From Arthrobacter livingstonensis (GTDB lineage Bacteria; Actinomycetota; Actinomycetes; Actinomycetales; Micrococcaceae): DNA of 64,000 bases. The notes beneath the pieces are model-generated. The model saw only the letters and a list, made by a program, of their open reading frames with translations. It ran no database searches and had not been told where the DNA came from. The stretch is taken from assembly GCF_003219815.1 (NCBI RefSeq), contig NZ_QJVD01000007.1, positions 124,001 through 188,000 on the forward strand, given 5' to 3'. Both the position numbers and the translations under genes were made by a program. This document shows, one piece after another, positions 42,876 to 50,480 of this stretch. How positions within the stretch are numbered: the first letter of the stretch is position 1; every line of letters begins with the position of its first letter.

Positions 42876-43433
42876 ATGACTGCAACCACCGTTGAAACCG
42901 TAGGCCTGAGCCAGGGCACCTGGAACTTTGACGCCGCCCACAGCGAGGTCGGCTTCTCCGTCCGCCATGCCGGCATCTCCAAGGTGCGCGGCAAGTTCAC
43001 CGATGTGGACGCCACGCTGACCCTCGGCGAGACGCTGTCGGACTCGGCCGTCACCGCCACCATCCAGGCCGCCAGCTTCGACTCCGGCGACGCCAACCGC
43101 GATGGCCACGTCCGCGGAGCCGACTTCTTCGAGGTTGAGACCCACCCGACCCTGACGTTCTCCACCACGAGCGTCTCCGGCAACGAGGGCGACTTTGAAC
43201 TGACCGGCGAGCTGACCATCCGCGGCATCTCCAAGACCGTCACCTTCAAGGGCGAGTTCAACGGCGTGGCCGTGGACCCGTTCGGGGCAACCCGCGCAGG
43301 CTTCGAAGCCAAGACCGTCATCAGCCGCAAGGAATTCGGCCTGACCTGGAACGCTGCCCTGGAAGCCGGCGGCGTGCTGGTCTCCGACAAGGTCACCATC
43401 ACCCTCGACGTTGCGTTCGTCAAGGCTGCATAG
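42876..43433 (+). CDS. YceI-family lipocalin-like protein
   Basis: 185 residues. YceI fold, a lipid-binding beta-barrel thought to carry polyisoprenoids: it opens GTWNFDAAHSEVGFSVRHAGISKVRGKFTDVDATL, has the central RDGHVRGADFFEVETHPTLTF and closes with FGLTWN and VSDKVTITLDVAFVKA. No signal peptide, so cytoplasmic, as is usual in actinobacteria. TTAGGAG precedes the ATG by eight bases. A strong terminator follows at 43451. Confidence 0.92.
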   Translation: MTATTVETVGLSQGTWNFDAAHSEVGFSVRHAGISKVRGKFTDVDATLTLGETLSDSAVTATIQAASFDSGDANRDGHVRGADFFEVETHPTLTFSTTSVSGNEGDFELTGELTIRGISKTVTFKGEFNGVAVDPFGATRAGFEAKTVISRKEFGLTWNAALEAGGVLVSDKVTITLDVAFVKAA

Positions 43434-43450
43434 GCACCTGGTTCAAGTTC

Positions 43451-43492
43451 AAAATGCCGGTCCGCCCTGAGGCGGCCCGGCATTTTGTTGTT
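43451..43492 (+). terminator. Intrinsic terminator after the YceI gene
   Basis: AAAATGCCGG...CCGGCATTTT flanks a GC-rich inner stem CCGCC/GGCGG with a CTGA loop, ending in TTTTGTTGTT. It begins 18 bases after the stop codon. Confidence 0.85.
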
Positions 43493-43592
43493 CGCCCACT
43501 GTGGAACGCACGCCCGCATTCCCGGAACTGCCCACGCCCGCTGCCGGTCCGCCTGCCCGTCTGCCTGCCTATGCAAGGGCACTGCCCCGGAC

Positions 43593-43598
43593 TAATGT
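43593..43598 (+). promoter_or_regulatory. -10 element for the 43606 gene
   Basis: TAATGT ends seven bases before ATG 43606; no ribosome site is present, so a leaderless mRNA is likely. The -35 region is not clear. Confidence 0.4.
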
Positions 43599-43605
43599 GG
43601 CTGCT

Positions 43606-44253
43606 ATGAGCACCCCCAATGAGCACCCCGGCCCCGAGCAGCCCGGACATCAGGCTCCGCCGCCCGGCTACCAACAGCAGCCCCCTCCCGGCTACCAACA
43701 GCCCGGCTACCAGCAGCAGCCCCCTCCCGGCTACCAACAGCCCGGCTACCAACAGCAGCCTCCCCCCGGCTACCAACAGCCCGGCAACCAGCGGCAGGCC
43801 GCACCGTCCGGCGGCAGCGGCTTTGAAATGCCGTCCGACTGGCCCAGGAACATGAATGACGTCATCCCGGCGGGCGGCTTCTCCGGGCTGTTCAAGCTTG
43901 GCGGGCTGCCCCAGCTCCTGAAGGTCTCCTACATCATTTGGCTGGTTACCGCCGTGCTGTGGTTAATCGGCACCTTCTTCAGTTTTCTTTTTTCCCTGCT
44001 CTTCGTCAGCCCAAGAGGCGTGGTCGCATCGATCATTTCCCTGGCGCTGATCGTCGTGCTGGTGGTCTGCGCCATGAAGTTGAAGGAAGGCCGGCAGTGG
44101 GCGCGGCTCGCCTTGTCCGTGATCGCGGTGCTGAGCATCGTCATGGCCTTCGTCGGTGCCCCGTCGGGCCTGCTGGGCATCGTCGCGACGGTTCTGATGT
44201 GGCTGCCGGAATCTTCCGCGTGGCTCAACGCCAAGTCACGCGGCGCCGCCTAA
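43606..44253 (+). CDS. Pro/Gln/Tyr-repeat membrane protein
   Basis: 215 residues. The N-terminal 65 residues are a disordered repeat: three copies of the 13-residue unit GYQQQPPPGYQQP, encoded by near-identical 39-base repeats (43673-43790). A C-terminal four-helix membrane part follows (VSYIIWLVTAVLWLIGTFFSFLF, VVASIISLALIVVLVVCAMKL, LALSVIAVLSIVMAFV, LLGIVATVLMWLP). Overall design matches the next gene, with which it may form a paralogous pair. Role unknown; proline-rich tails often bind other proteins. Confidence 0.75.
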   Translation: MSTPNEHPGPEQPGHQAPPPGYQQQPPPGYQQPGYQQQPPPGYQQPGYQQQPPPGYQQPGNQRQAAPSGGSGFEMPSDWPRNMNDVIPAGGFSGLFKLGGLPQLLKVSYIIWLVTAVLWLIGTFFSFLFSLLFVSPRGVVASIISLALIVVLVVCAMKLKEGRQWARLALSVIAVLSIVMAFVGAPSGLLGIVATVLMWLPESSAWLNAKSRGAA

Positions 44254-44378
44254 ATTGGCGCCACGGCAGTTCCCCGCCAAGAGGTCGCGTAGGGTTAAAT
44301 ACAAAACCGGCGCGGCCTCTTTGCCTGCCGCCGGCGGCAACGGCCACGGCGGCCGCCGCCAATGAAAGGGACCACCCC

Positions 44379-45134
44379 ATGACCACTCCTGACGAAACAC
44401 CTCAAGAGCGGCCCACCCCCGGTCCCCGATCCGGCCACTACGGGGAGATCTCCCCCGGCGTGCCGCGCTACGGCCAGTACGCCCCGGAAGGCTGGGTGCC
44501 GCCGTCGTCCTCGGATCCCAACACCCCTGGCAACCCTGGGCACGACGGCGGTCCCTCCTCGGGCCTGCCGCCCGCCTCCGCCTATCCCGGCTTCCAGGGC
44601 GCCGGCTCCCAGAACAAGGACGGCACCCTCCCGCACCGCGGTTCCGGCCCCGTCCCGCCGGGACAGCACCTGGCCGCGCCCCGCCAGGTGAGACTCGCCA
44701 GCCGCCTGGTCATGGCGGCCGGAGCGCTGCAGGGCCTATCCGGCGTGCTGCTGCTGTTTGTGTTGTTCCTGCCGTCCGTGCGCACCACCCTGATCGACGC
44801 CATGAAGGCGGCGCTGCCCAGCGATCCGGCCTATGACACCCTGCTGGCGGACTCGGCCATGATCACCGGGCTCCTGGTCGCCGCCACCATCCTCAGCCTG
44901 GTTGCCGCGGCCGTGTACTTTTGGCTGGCCACAAAAATCCGCAAGGGCGCCAACTGGGCACGGACCACGGGGCTGGTGCTGGCCATCGTGTCACTGCTGG
45001 CCCTGACTCAGCCCAACGTCTTCACCATCGTGCAGGTGGGGTTGGGCGTGGTGGCCATGATCATCTTGTTCCGCTCCCCCGCCAGGGAGTATTTCGCCAA
45101 GCACGTCCAGGGCAACGGCCCGCACGGATACTGA
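44379..45134 (+). CDS. Pro-rich membrane protein, relative of preceding gene
   Basis: 251 residues. A disordered Pro/Gly/Ser-rich N-terminus of about 100 residues (with GEISPGVPRYGQYAPEGWVPP) leads into four membrane helices, including SRLVMAAGALQGLSGVLLLFVLFLP, GLLVAATILSLVAAAVYFWLATK and VFTIVQVGLGVVAMIILF. KGANWARTTGLVLAIVSLLALTQP resembles GRQWARLALSVIAVLSIVMAFV in the preceding protein, so the two are probably paralogues. AAAGGG precedes the ATG by nine bases. No known function. Confidence 0.75.
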   Translation: MTTPDETPQERPTPGPRSGHYGEISPGVPRYGQYAPEGWVPPSSSDPNTPGNPGHDGGPSSGLPPASAYPGFQGAGSQNKDGTLPHRGSGPVPPGQHLAAPRQVRLASRLVMAAGALQGLSGVLLLFVLFLPSVRTTLIDAMKAALPSDPAYDTLLADSAMITGLLVAATILSLVAAAVYFWLATKIRKGANWARTTGLVLAIVSLLALTQPNVFTIVQVGLGVVAMIILFRSPAREYFAKHVQGNGPHGY

Positions 45135-45205
45135 CGTTTTCCACTGATCGGGTCGCAGCTGAACTGGGCGGGCCGCAGCCGACGTTTCAGCGAATGAGGC
45201 ACCAT

Positions 45206-45904
45206 TTAGGCGCCCGGACGGTCCTCCTCCAGGCGCGGGTCCTGCAGCCGCTGGGCGTGGTAGGCGAGGATCTGCAGTTCGGTGGCCATGTCCACCTTGC
45301 GCAGGTTCACGTACGCGGGCACCGTCAGTGCCACGGGCGCAAAACTAAGGATGCTGTGGATGCCGGCCCCCACCACGCGGTCGCACACTGACTGGGCCAC
45401 GCCGGCGGGGAGCGCCAGCACCACCATGTTGGCCCGGGTCTTCGCCAGCACGCTCTCCAGGTCCGCCACATCACTGACACGGAGCCAGCCGATTTCCGTG
45501 CCCATCAGCATCTGGTCCGCGTCAAACAACGCCACAACGTCAAAGCCCCGCGACTCAAACCCTGCATACCGGGCCAGGGCCCGGCCCAGGTTTCCGGCTC
45601 CGACGATCGCTACACGCCACTCGTGGGTCAGGCCCAGTGCCTGGGCGATCTTGCGGCTCAGGTGCGCCACCTCGTAGCCGACGCCCCGCGTGCCGTAGGA
45701 GCCCAAATACGACAAGTCCTTGCGGACATTGGCGGAGCCGACGCCGGCCGACTCGGCCAGGGCTTCGGAGGAGACGCGCTCCGTGCCCTCCGCGAGCAGG
45801 GCGTTGAGGGTGCGCAAGTACAGCGTCAGGCGCGACACCGTGGCAGGCGGCAGCTGCCGGGCCGCTTCTGCAGTCGGCTCTTCCGGTGTCTGCGCTGTGG
45901 ACAA
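45206..45904 (-). CDS. rex: Redox-sensing transcriptional repressor Rex
   Basis: 232 residues. NADH/NAD+-sensing repressor controlling fermentative and respiratory genes. Winged helix: LPPATVSRLTLYLRTLNALLAEGTERVSSEALAESAGVGSANVRKDLSYLGSYGTRGVGY; Rossmann domain: WRVAIVGAGNLGRALARYAGF; C-terminal dimer helix QILAYHAQRLQD. The start is a TTG at 45904 preceded by TTTGGAG seven bases away; the frame is open to 45970 but without similarity. Rex plausibly controls respiratory genes such as the cytochrome c and menaquinone loci, though no Rex box was identified. Confidence 0.93.
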   Translation of the reverse strand: MSTAQTPEEPTAEAARQLPPATVSRLTLYLRTLNALLAEGTERVSSEALAESAGVGSANVRKDLSYLGSYGTRGVGYEVAHLSRKIAQALGLTHEWRVAIVGAGNLGRALARYAGFESRGFDVVALFDADQMLMGTEIGWLRVSDVADLESVLAKTRANMVVLALPAGVAQSVCDRVVGAGIHSILSFAPVALTVPAYVNLRKVDMATELQILAYHAQRLQDPRLEEDRPGA

Positions 45905-46121
45905 GGTGACGCTCCAAATTCTTTTTGCGAGGGCCGCTCCGGACGGGCAACAAAGGTCACCCCCGTCCACAGCCGGCCATTACCCACTTTAGGACGTGCC
46001 CCGGGCTTCGCCAAAGCCGTGTCCGCTTGTGGCGCCGCGCCGGCCAGGGCCGCCGGCCCGTCCAACGCCCCGGGCACCCGACCGCCTGCGGGGTCCGGCG
46101 TTGGCTGCGGCCACCAGATGC

Positions 46122-46391
46122 CTAGACACCCATGGAGCGCTCCAGCACTGTCCGCAGCCGGACGGGGTCGATGTGCCAGAAGTCACGCGGTACGCCATCC
46201 ACCAGGACCACCGGTATTTCCTCGCCATAGCGGGCAGTGAGGCCGGCATCGCCGTCGATGCCGGTTTCGCTCCACGCCAGGCCGAGGTCCGCTGCCACCC
46301 TGGCCACGACGGCCCGCGCGTCGGTGCACAGGTGGCATTCGTTCTTGGTGATCAATTCAAGCGTCGGCGTTGGGCCGGAGACTGGATCCAT
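46122..46391 (-). CDS. Glutaredoxin-like (DUF836-type) thiol protein
   Basis: 89 residues. Small thioredoxin fold with TLELITKNECHLCTDARAVVARVAADL (CxxC redox pair) and the cis-Pro loop EEIPVVLVDGVPRDFWHIDPVRL. Proteins of this size beside rex and a HAD phosphatase are common in actinobacteria; the disulfide partner is unknown. It is 217 bases upstream of rex on the same strand and may share its mRNA. Confidence 0.85.
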   Translation of the reverse strand: MDPVSGPTPTLELITKNECHLCTDARAVVARVAADLGLAWSETGIDGDAGLTARYGEEIPVVLVDGVPRDFWHIDPVRLRTVLERSMGV

Positions 46392-46528
46392 GGGTTAACC
46401 CTACGCACATTGTGCGCCTGTGCTTCCCGTTCCGGGGCGGGAGGTGTCCGGCGCGCGCCCGCCGGAGAGTTTTGCCACTGTTAACCGCGCCTGCGCCGGC
46501 GCAACGGGCATGGCCCCGGCGGATTGAC

Positions 46529-46534
46529 TAGACT
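46529..46534 (+). promoter_or_regulatory. -10 element for the HAD phosphatase gene
   Basis: TAGACT ends six bases before ATG 46541, with no ribosome site between them, so the transcript is probably leaderless. Confidence 0.45.
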
Positions 46535-46540
46535 CGTTCC

Positions 46541-47353
46541 ATGCCCGACGTGAATACCGACAGTGCCGAGGCCGCCTCGACAACTGTGAAGCGCCAGGGC
46601 GAGGCCGCATTCTTCGACGTGGACAACACGCTGATGAAGGGTGCCAGCCTGTTCCATGTGGCCAGGAAGATGTACCAAAAAAAGGCCTTCACCCTGCGGG
46701 ATGCCGCCGGCTTTGCCTGGAAGCAGGCCAAGTTCATCCTGCGCGGGGAAAACATGAACGACGTCCATTCCGTGCAGGACTCGGCCCAAAAATTGGCCGC
46801 CGGCATCAGCGCCGACTTTATCCGCCAACTGGGTGAAGAAGTGTATGACGAGATGATCGTCTCCAAAATCTGGCCCGGCACGCGCGCGTTGACCAAGGAG
46901 CATCTCAAGTCCGGCAGGCAGGTGTGGCTGGTGACGGCCACGCCCGTTGAAGTGGCCGGCGTCATTGCCCAGCGGCTGCACCTGACCGGGGCCCTGGGCA
47001 CGGTGGCCGAGGTCGAGGACGGCCTGTACACCGGCCGCCTGGTGGGAGAGATCCTGCATGGGGCTGCCAAGGGCCGCGCCGTCCGTGAGCTGGCGGAAAA
47101 GCAGGGCCTGGACCTGGCCCGGTGCTGGGCGTACAGCGACTCCTATAACGACATCCCGCTCCTGACCGCCGTCGGCAATCCGGTGGCCATCAACCCGGAT
47201 GCCAAGTTGCGCCGGCATGCCCGCGAACACAACTGGCCCGTCTACGACTACCGCTCCGGCCGCCGCGCAGCCACACTGGGGCTGCAGGCCGCCACCGGGG
47301 CCGGCGTGGTGTACGGCCTGTGGAAGGGCATCGCCTCCATGCGGCGAAAGTGA
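46541..47353 (+). CDS. HAD-IB family phosphatase
   Basis: 270 residues. Haloacid-dehalogenase phosphatase of subfamily IB (SerB/CicA-like): motif I AAFFDVDNTLMKG with the nucleophile Asp, motif II VWLVTATP, motif III Lys in GAAKGRAV and motif IV YSDSYNDIPLL. The helical cap between motifs I and II is typical of this group. Substrates of relatives include phosphoserine and phospholipid head-group phosphates; none can be assigned. A C-terminal hydrophobic segment GLQAATGAGVVYGLWKGI could be membrane-associated. Confidence 0.9.
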   Translation: MPDVNTDSAEAASTTVKRQGEAAFFDVDNTLMKGASLFHVARKMYQKKAFTLRDAAGFAWKQAKFILRGENMNDVHSVQDSAQKLAAGISADFIRQLGEEVYDEMIVSKIWPGTRALTKEHLKSGRQVWLVTATPVEVAGVIAQRLHLTGALGTVAEVEDGLYTGRLVGEILHGAAKGRAVRELAEKQGLDLARCWAYSDSYNDIPLLTAVGNPVAINPDAKLRRHAREHNWPVYDYRSGRRAATLGLQAATGAGVVYGLWKGIASMRRK

Positions 47354-47411
47354 CGTCGGCGCGGAGGATGCGCGTCCGGCGTCGTGCAGGGGGCATCCAC
47401 CGCGCGGGGGC

Positions 47412-47452
47412 TTAAAAACAAAGCACCCGCACACCAACACGGTGAACGGGTG
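47412..47452 (-). terminator. Intrinsic terminator of the bS22 gene
   Basis: On the minus strand CACCCG-TT-CACC pairs with GGTG-TG-CGGGTG, followed by CTTTGTTTTT. It starts 21 bases after the bS22 stop and also faces the end of the convergent HAD gene. Confidence 0.75.
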
Positions 47453-47472
47453 ATTGCATGAAGTGCGAAGCT

Positions 47473-47571
47473 CTACTTCTTGTTGCGACGCTGGTGACGC
47501 GTTTTGCGAAGCTGCTTGCGGTGCTTCTTTTTGGACATCCGCTTGCGGCGCTTCTTAACTACTGAACCCAT
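47473..47571 (-). CDS. 30S ribosomal protein bS22
   Basis: 32 residues, almost half Lys and Arg: MGSVVKKRRKRMSKKKHRK followed by QLRKTRHQRRNKK. This is the small actinobacterial ribosomal protein bS22 (annotated in the past as AURKAIP1/COX24-domain protein), which binds the 30S subunit near the decoding region. GAGGAAC lies four bases before the ATG, and a U-rich terminator follows. It is not part of a ribosomal operon. Confidence 0.93.
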   Translation of the reverse strand: MGSVVKKRRKRMSKKKHRKQLRKTRHQRRNKK

Positions 47572-47683
47572 GAAAGTTCCTCACAAACTGCATAGAAGGC
47601 CTCGTGTGAGGCCCAAACGATTAGGTCGACCGATCGCAGGAATCGGTCAAAGCCGAAAATGGATCTTTCCTAGAGTACCGTGC

Positions 47684-47920
47684 CTAACCGGTCTGCGCCG
47701 AACCGGAGGCGCCATGGCCGCCCTGTTCATCCACTACTGACGTCTTCAAGATGGTCTCGACGGCGTTCTGGGGGACGCGGTAGGACCTGCCGAACCGGAC
47801 GGCGGGCAACTCCCCGGCATGCACCATGCGGTAAACGGTCATTTTGGAGACCCGCATCAGCTCCGCCACTTCCTGGACCGTCAGGAAGTTCACATTGGAG
47901 AAGTTTTGCTCCTGCGCCAT
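47684..47920 (-). CDS. Small excisionase/BldC-like HTH protein
   Basis: 78 residues. A single winged helix-turn-helix of the MerR-like excisionase type: FLTVQEVAELMRVSKMTVYRMVHAGELPAVRFGRSYRVPQNAVETIL, with a Gly/Ser-rich tail. The location directly upstream of the bS22 gene is, as I know it, conserved in Micrococcales, and relatives such as BldC bind DNA cooperatively as developmental regulators. AAGGGG precedes the ATG. No phage gene is nearby, so a chromosomal regulator is more likely than a true excisionase. Confidence 0.88.
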   Translation of the reverse strand: MAQEQNFSNVNFLTVQEVAELMRVSKMTVYRMVHAGELPAVRFGRSYRVPQNAVETILKTSVVDEQGGHGASGSAQTG

Positions 47921-48049
47921 GGCCCCTTGCTTCCCTATTCGAGTGTCGGTGCGTTGCTGCGGGCTGGTGGCACCCGCCGAACTATAGGCCCTACTCTAGA
48001 TGCTGGCGGTGCCAATGTGAAAGCTGTTACTGGAATGTTGTTTTATTGC

Positions 48050-49201
48050 TCAGCCCTGGAGCGCCGGCAGGGCGATGGCCGGCGCGGCTGCCGTCCGGGC
48101 ACGGCGGGCGCGCGAGGCGCGGGCCAGATTGGCCAGCGCGTCCACCGTGACGTCCCATTCCATGCAGGCGTCCGTGACACTTTGGCCGTACGTCAGCCCG
48201 GCGGTGCCGCCGGCCACCTCTGCAACGTCCAGCTTCTGGGCACCTCCCACCAGGAAGCTCTCCAGCATGACGCCGGCGATGGCCCGGGCGGACGGGCCGT
48301 CAGTTTCAAGCTGGGCGCCAATTTCCAACGCGACCTCGGCCTGGCGGTGGTGGCTCTTGCCGGAGTTGGCGTGGCTGGCGTCCACGATCAAGCGCGGGTT
48401 GATGCCCGCGCCGGCAGCCTTGCCCGACGCCTCTTCCACATCAACGGCCGCGTAGTTGGGGCCCTTGCGCCCGCCGCGCAGGATCACATGGGTGTCCTGG
48501 TTGCCGGCTGTGGCGACCAGGGAGGCGCGGCCTTCGCCGTCGATGCCCAGGAACGACTGCGGGGCACCGGCGGCATTGCAGGCGTCCAAGGCAATCTGGA
48601 GGTCGCCGTCGGTCCCGTTTTTGAAGCCGACGGGCATGGACAGCCCTGAGGAGAGCTGGCGGTGTATCTGGCTTTCGGTGGTGCGGGCACCGATGGCGCC
48701 CCAGGAGATCAGGTCCGCCGTGTACTGGGGGCTGATGGGTTCAAGGAATTCCGTGCCGGCGGGCAGGCCCAGCCTTGCCACCTCGAGCAGGAACTTCCGG
48801 GCCATCCGCAGGCCGGTGGCCACCTGGTGGCTGCCGTCCAGCCGCGGATCGTTGATCAGGCCCTTCCAGCCCACCGTGGTGCGCGGTTTTTCAAAGTACG
48901 CCCGCATCACGATCAACAGGTCCTCTTCGTGCGCCCTGGCTGCCGCCGCCAGCCGTCGGGCATAGTCCAGCCCGGCCTTGGGGTCGTGGATGGAGCAGGG
49001 GCCCACCACCACCAGGAGCCTGTCATCCAGGCCGTCCATGATGGCCCGGACCTGGTCGCGGCCGCGTTCGACGACGTTGCCCGTCACAGCGTCCAGCGGC
49101 AGCTCCGCCTGGAGTTCAGACGGTGACGGGAGCGCAGTGAACTGGCTGACGCGCAGATTTGAGGTGGTGGTGCCGGCGGCTTCTGCTGCTGTGGTGGTCA
49201 C
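48050..49201 (-). CDS. aroG: DAHP synthase, type I
   Basis: 383 residues, GTG start with AAGGACC upstream. 3-deoxy-7-phosphoheptulonate synthase: joins phosphoenolpyruvate and erythrose 4-phosphate, the first step of aromatic amino-acid synthesis. Motifs: LLVVVGPCSIHDPKAGLDYARRL, RAYFEKPRTTVGWKGLINDP, PVGFKNGTDGD and IVDASHANSGKSHHRQ (metal and substrate ligands). The type I AroF/G/H form. It lies behind a 180-base leader with a Trp-Tyr-Phe-containing peptide and two stem-loops, which suggests control by transcription attenuation. Confidence 0.94.
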   Translation of the reverse strand: MTTTAAEAAGTTTSNLRVSQFTALPSPSELQAELPLDAVTGNVVERGRDQVRAIMDGLDDRLLVVVGPCSIHDPKAGLDYARRLAAAARAHEEDLLIVMRAYFEKPRTTVGWKGLINDPRLDGSHQVATGLRMARKFLLEVARLGLPAGTEFLEPISPQYTADLISWGAIGARTTESQIHRQLSSGLSMPVGFKNGTDGDLQIALDACNAAGAPQSFLGIDGEGRASLVATAGNQDTHVILRGGRKGPNYAAVDVEEASGKAAGAGINPRLIVDASHANSGKSHHRQAEVALEIGAQLETDGPSARAIAGVMLESFLVGGAQKLDVAEVAGGTAGLTYGQSVTDACMEWDVTVDALANLARASRARRARTAAAPAIALPALQG

Positions 49202-49267
49202 GGGTGCTGGTCCTTTTTTGGGCTGGCAGCGGGCCCCCTTTGACGAAGCCCGCCTGAAAATGGCGAA

Positions 49268-49291
49268 GGACAGAGAAAAGATTCTCTGTCC
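49268..49291 (-). terminator. Hairpin SL2 in the aroG leader
   Basis: GGACAGAGAA and TTCTCTGTCC form a perfect 10-base stem with a 4-base loop, 67 bases before the aroG start. It is the candidate attenuator stem. The following sequence TTCGCCATTTTC is only moderately U-rich. Confidence 0.6.
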
Positions 49292-49292
49292 T

Positions 49293-49352
49293 GTTGGCTC
49301 TGAAGGAAAATTGGATGCGTGTCAGTGAGACGCGGGCCCCTCCAGAGCCAAC
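49293..49352 (-). promoter_or_regulatory. Stem-loop SL1 overlapping the leader peptide
   Basis: Bases 49343-49352 pair perfectly with 49293-49302 (GTTGGCTCTG/CAGAGCCAAC). On the minus-strand mRNA the first arm lies within codons 10-13 of the leader peptide, just after the Trp-Tyr-Ala-Tyr-Phe codons, so a stalled ribosome would mask it. Its CTCTG/CAGAG elements recur in SL2 and allow alternative pairings. Confidence 0.55.
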
Positions 49353-49381
49353 GAAAAATACGCATACCAACGGTTTGTCAT
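49322..49381 (-). CDS. Aromatic leader peptide of aroG
   Basis: 19 residues: MTNRWYAYFSLALEGPASH. Five of the first nine residues are a run Trp-Tyr-Ala-Tyr-Phe, the three end products of the pathway, which is the design of attenuator leader peptides. The ATG lies six bases after a TACAGT -10, so it should be translated from a leaderless mRNA. The stop codon is 120 bases before the aroG start. No product role beyond ribosome stalling is expected. Confidence 0.72.
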   Translation of the reverse strand: MTNRWYAYFSLALEGPASH

Positions 49382-49387
49382 GGCATT

Positions 49388-49417
49388 ACTGTAAGCCGGT
49401 GCCCGCCGCGGCGACAA
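49388..49417 (-). promoter_or_regulatory. Promoter of the aroG leader
   Basis: On the minus strand TTGTCG (49417-49412) and TACAGT (49393-49388) are 18 bases apart; the transcript should begin at or beside the leader ATG at 49381. Confidence 0.55.
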
Positions 49418-49424
49418 ATCCCTG

Positions 49425-49464
49425 CGGCGGTGCCCGCGTCACACAAGGGACGCGGGCACCGCCG
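49425..49464. terminator. 16-base-stem hairpin between aroG and the permease genes
   Basis: Perfect 16-base stem CGGCGGTGCCCGCGTC with loop ACACAAGG. It lies just upstream of the aroG promoter and could insulate it from the sugar permease transcript arriving on the same strand. Confidence 0.65.
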
Positions 49465-49486
49465 TCGTGCCCGCCAGGGAACACAC

Positions 49487-49528
49487 AGGCGGCAGCTGCT
49501 CCCCCACGCCGGGAGGCAGCTGCCGCCT
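49487..49528 (-). terminator. Terminator hairpin after the permease operon
   Basis: AGGCGGCAGCTGC pairs perfectly with GCAGCTGCCGCCT over 13 bases, with a further inner CTCCC/GGGAG pairing. It starts ten bases beyond the permease stop codon and is the first of two strong hairpins before aroG. Confidence 0.7.
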
Positions 49529-49538
49529 GGATGTCGTG

Positions 49539-50480
49539 TTACTTGATGCCGGTGGTCGCGATGCCCTTGATGAGGTAGCGCTGGCCAAACAGGAACACCA
49601 GGAACACCGGCAGCAGGGACACCACCGACATGGCGAACAGTGAGCCCCAGCTGGTGCCGGCCTGCGAATCAACGAAGGCCCGCAGGGCGACGGGGACGGT
49701 GAACATGTCCGGGTCCGTCAGGTAGATGAGCGCGCCGAAGAAGTCGTTCCAGGTCCAGATGAACGTGAAGATGGTGGTGGTGGCCAGGGCCGGAACCATC
49801 AGCGGCAGGATCACGCGCAGGAAGATTCGCGGGTGTCCGGCACCGTCTATGCGTGCCGCCTCGTCCAGGTCCTTGGGGATGCCGCGGATGAACTGCACCA
49901 TCAAGAACACGAAGAACGCGTCCGTGGCCAGCAGCTTGGGCACGATCAGCGGCCAGAAGGTGTTGACCCAGCCGATCTGGGAAAACATGACGTACTGGGG
50001 CACGATCACCACGTGGAACGGCAGCATGATGGTCAGCAGCATGATGCCAAAGAACAGCTTGCTGGCGGTGAACTTCAGCCGCGCGAACGCGTAGGCGGCC
50101 ATTGAGCAGGAGACCAGGTTGCCCACGATGGAGCCCAGGACCACGATCGCGGAGTTGAGCATGTAGTGGCCAAAGGGGTGGGTCAGCGCCGACCAGCCGC
50201 TGGTGTAGTTGCTCATGTCCAGGTGGCTCAGCCATAGTCCCGGATCCTTGAAGATGAGGTCATTGGGGCGCATCGCCGAGACCAGCATCCACAGCAGCGG
50301 GTAGATCATGACCGCGCCGGTGATGATCAGGACGGCATGTTTGGTCAGCGCCTTGCCCCTGGCCTTGCGGCTGAAGGAGAGTGTGCCGCGTGATTCACGT
50401 TTCTTGTGTTGCTTCCTTGGCGTACCCGGCGTTGACGTGTTGTCGTCGGATTCGGGCAGCGTCTGCAGGTTAGTCGTCAT
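49539..50480 (-). CDS. Sugar ABC transporter permease, MalG type
   Basis: 313 residues. Inner-membrane component of a CUT1 carbohydrate importer with six helices after a 45-residue charged N-terminus. The ATPase-docking EAA loop reads DLDEAARIDGAGHPRIFLRVILPLMVPAL. MTNLQTLP start overlaps the preceding permease by 11 bases, indicating coupled translation. The C-terminus ends FGQRYLIKGIATTGIK, as in MalG relatives. Sugar specificity cannot be read from the permease; context suggests a rhamnose-containing oligosaccharide. Confidence 0.92.
   Translation of the reverse strand: MTTNLQTLPESDDNTSTPGTPRKQHKKRESRGTLSFSRKARGKALTKHAVLIITGAVMIYPLLWMLVSAMRPNDLIFKDPGLWLSHLDMSNYTSGWSALTHPFGHYMLNSAIVVLGSIVGNLVSCSMAAYAFARLKFTASKLFFGIMLLTIMLPFHVVIVPQYVMFSQIGWVNTFWPLIVPKLLATDAFFVFLMVQFIRGIPKDLDEAARIDGAGHPRIFLRVILPLMVPALATTTIFTFIWTWNDFFGALIYLTDPDMFTVPVALRAFVDSQAGTSWGSLFAMSVVSLLPVFLVFLFGQRYLIKGIATTGIK

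Noticed and set aside
47684-47920. Phage excisionase as evidence of a prophage
   Set aside because: No integrase, att-like repeat or phage gene nearby; location beside bS22 is typical of a chromosomal HTH protein.
49116-49370. 84-codon frame upstream of and overlapping aroG as a gene
   Set aside because: It runs out of frame into aroG and lacks start signals; the 19-codon leader frame explains this region better.
49425-49464. Part of the aroG attenuator
   Set aside because: It lies upstream of the predicted leader promoter, so it would not be in the aroG mRNA; a terminator or insulator for the permease transcript fits better.
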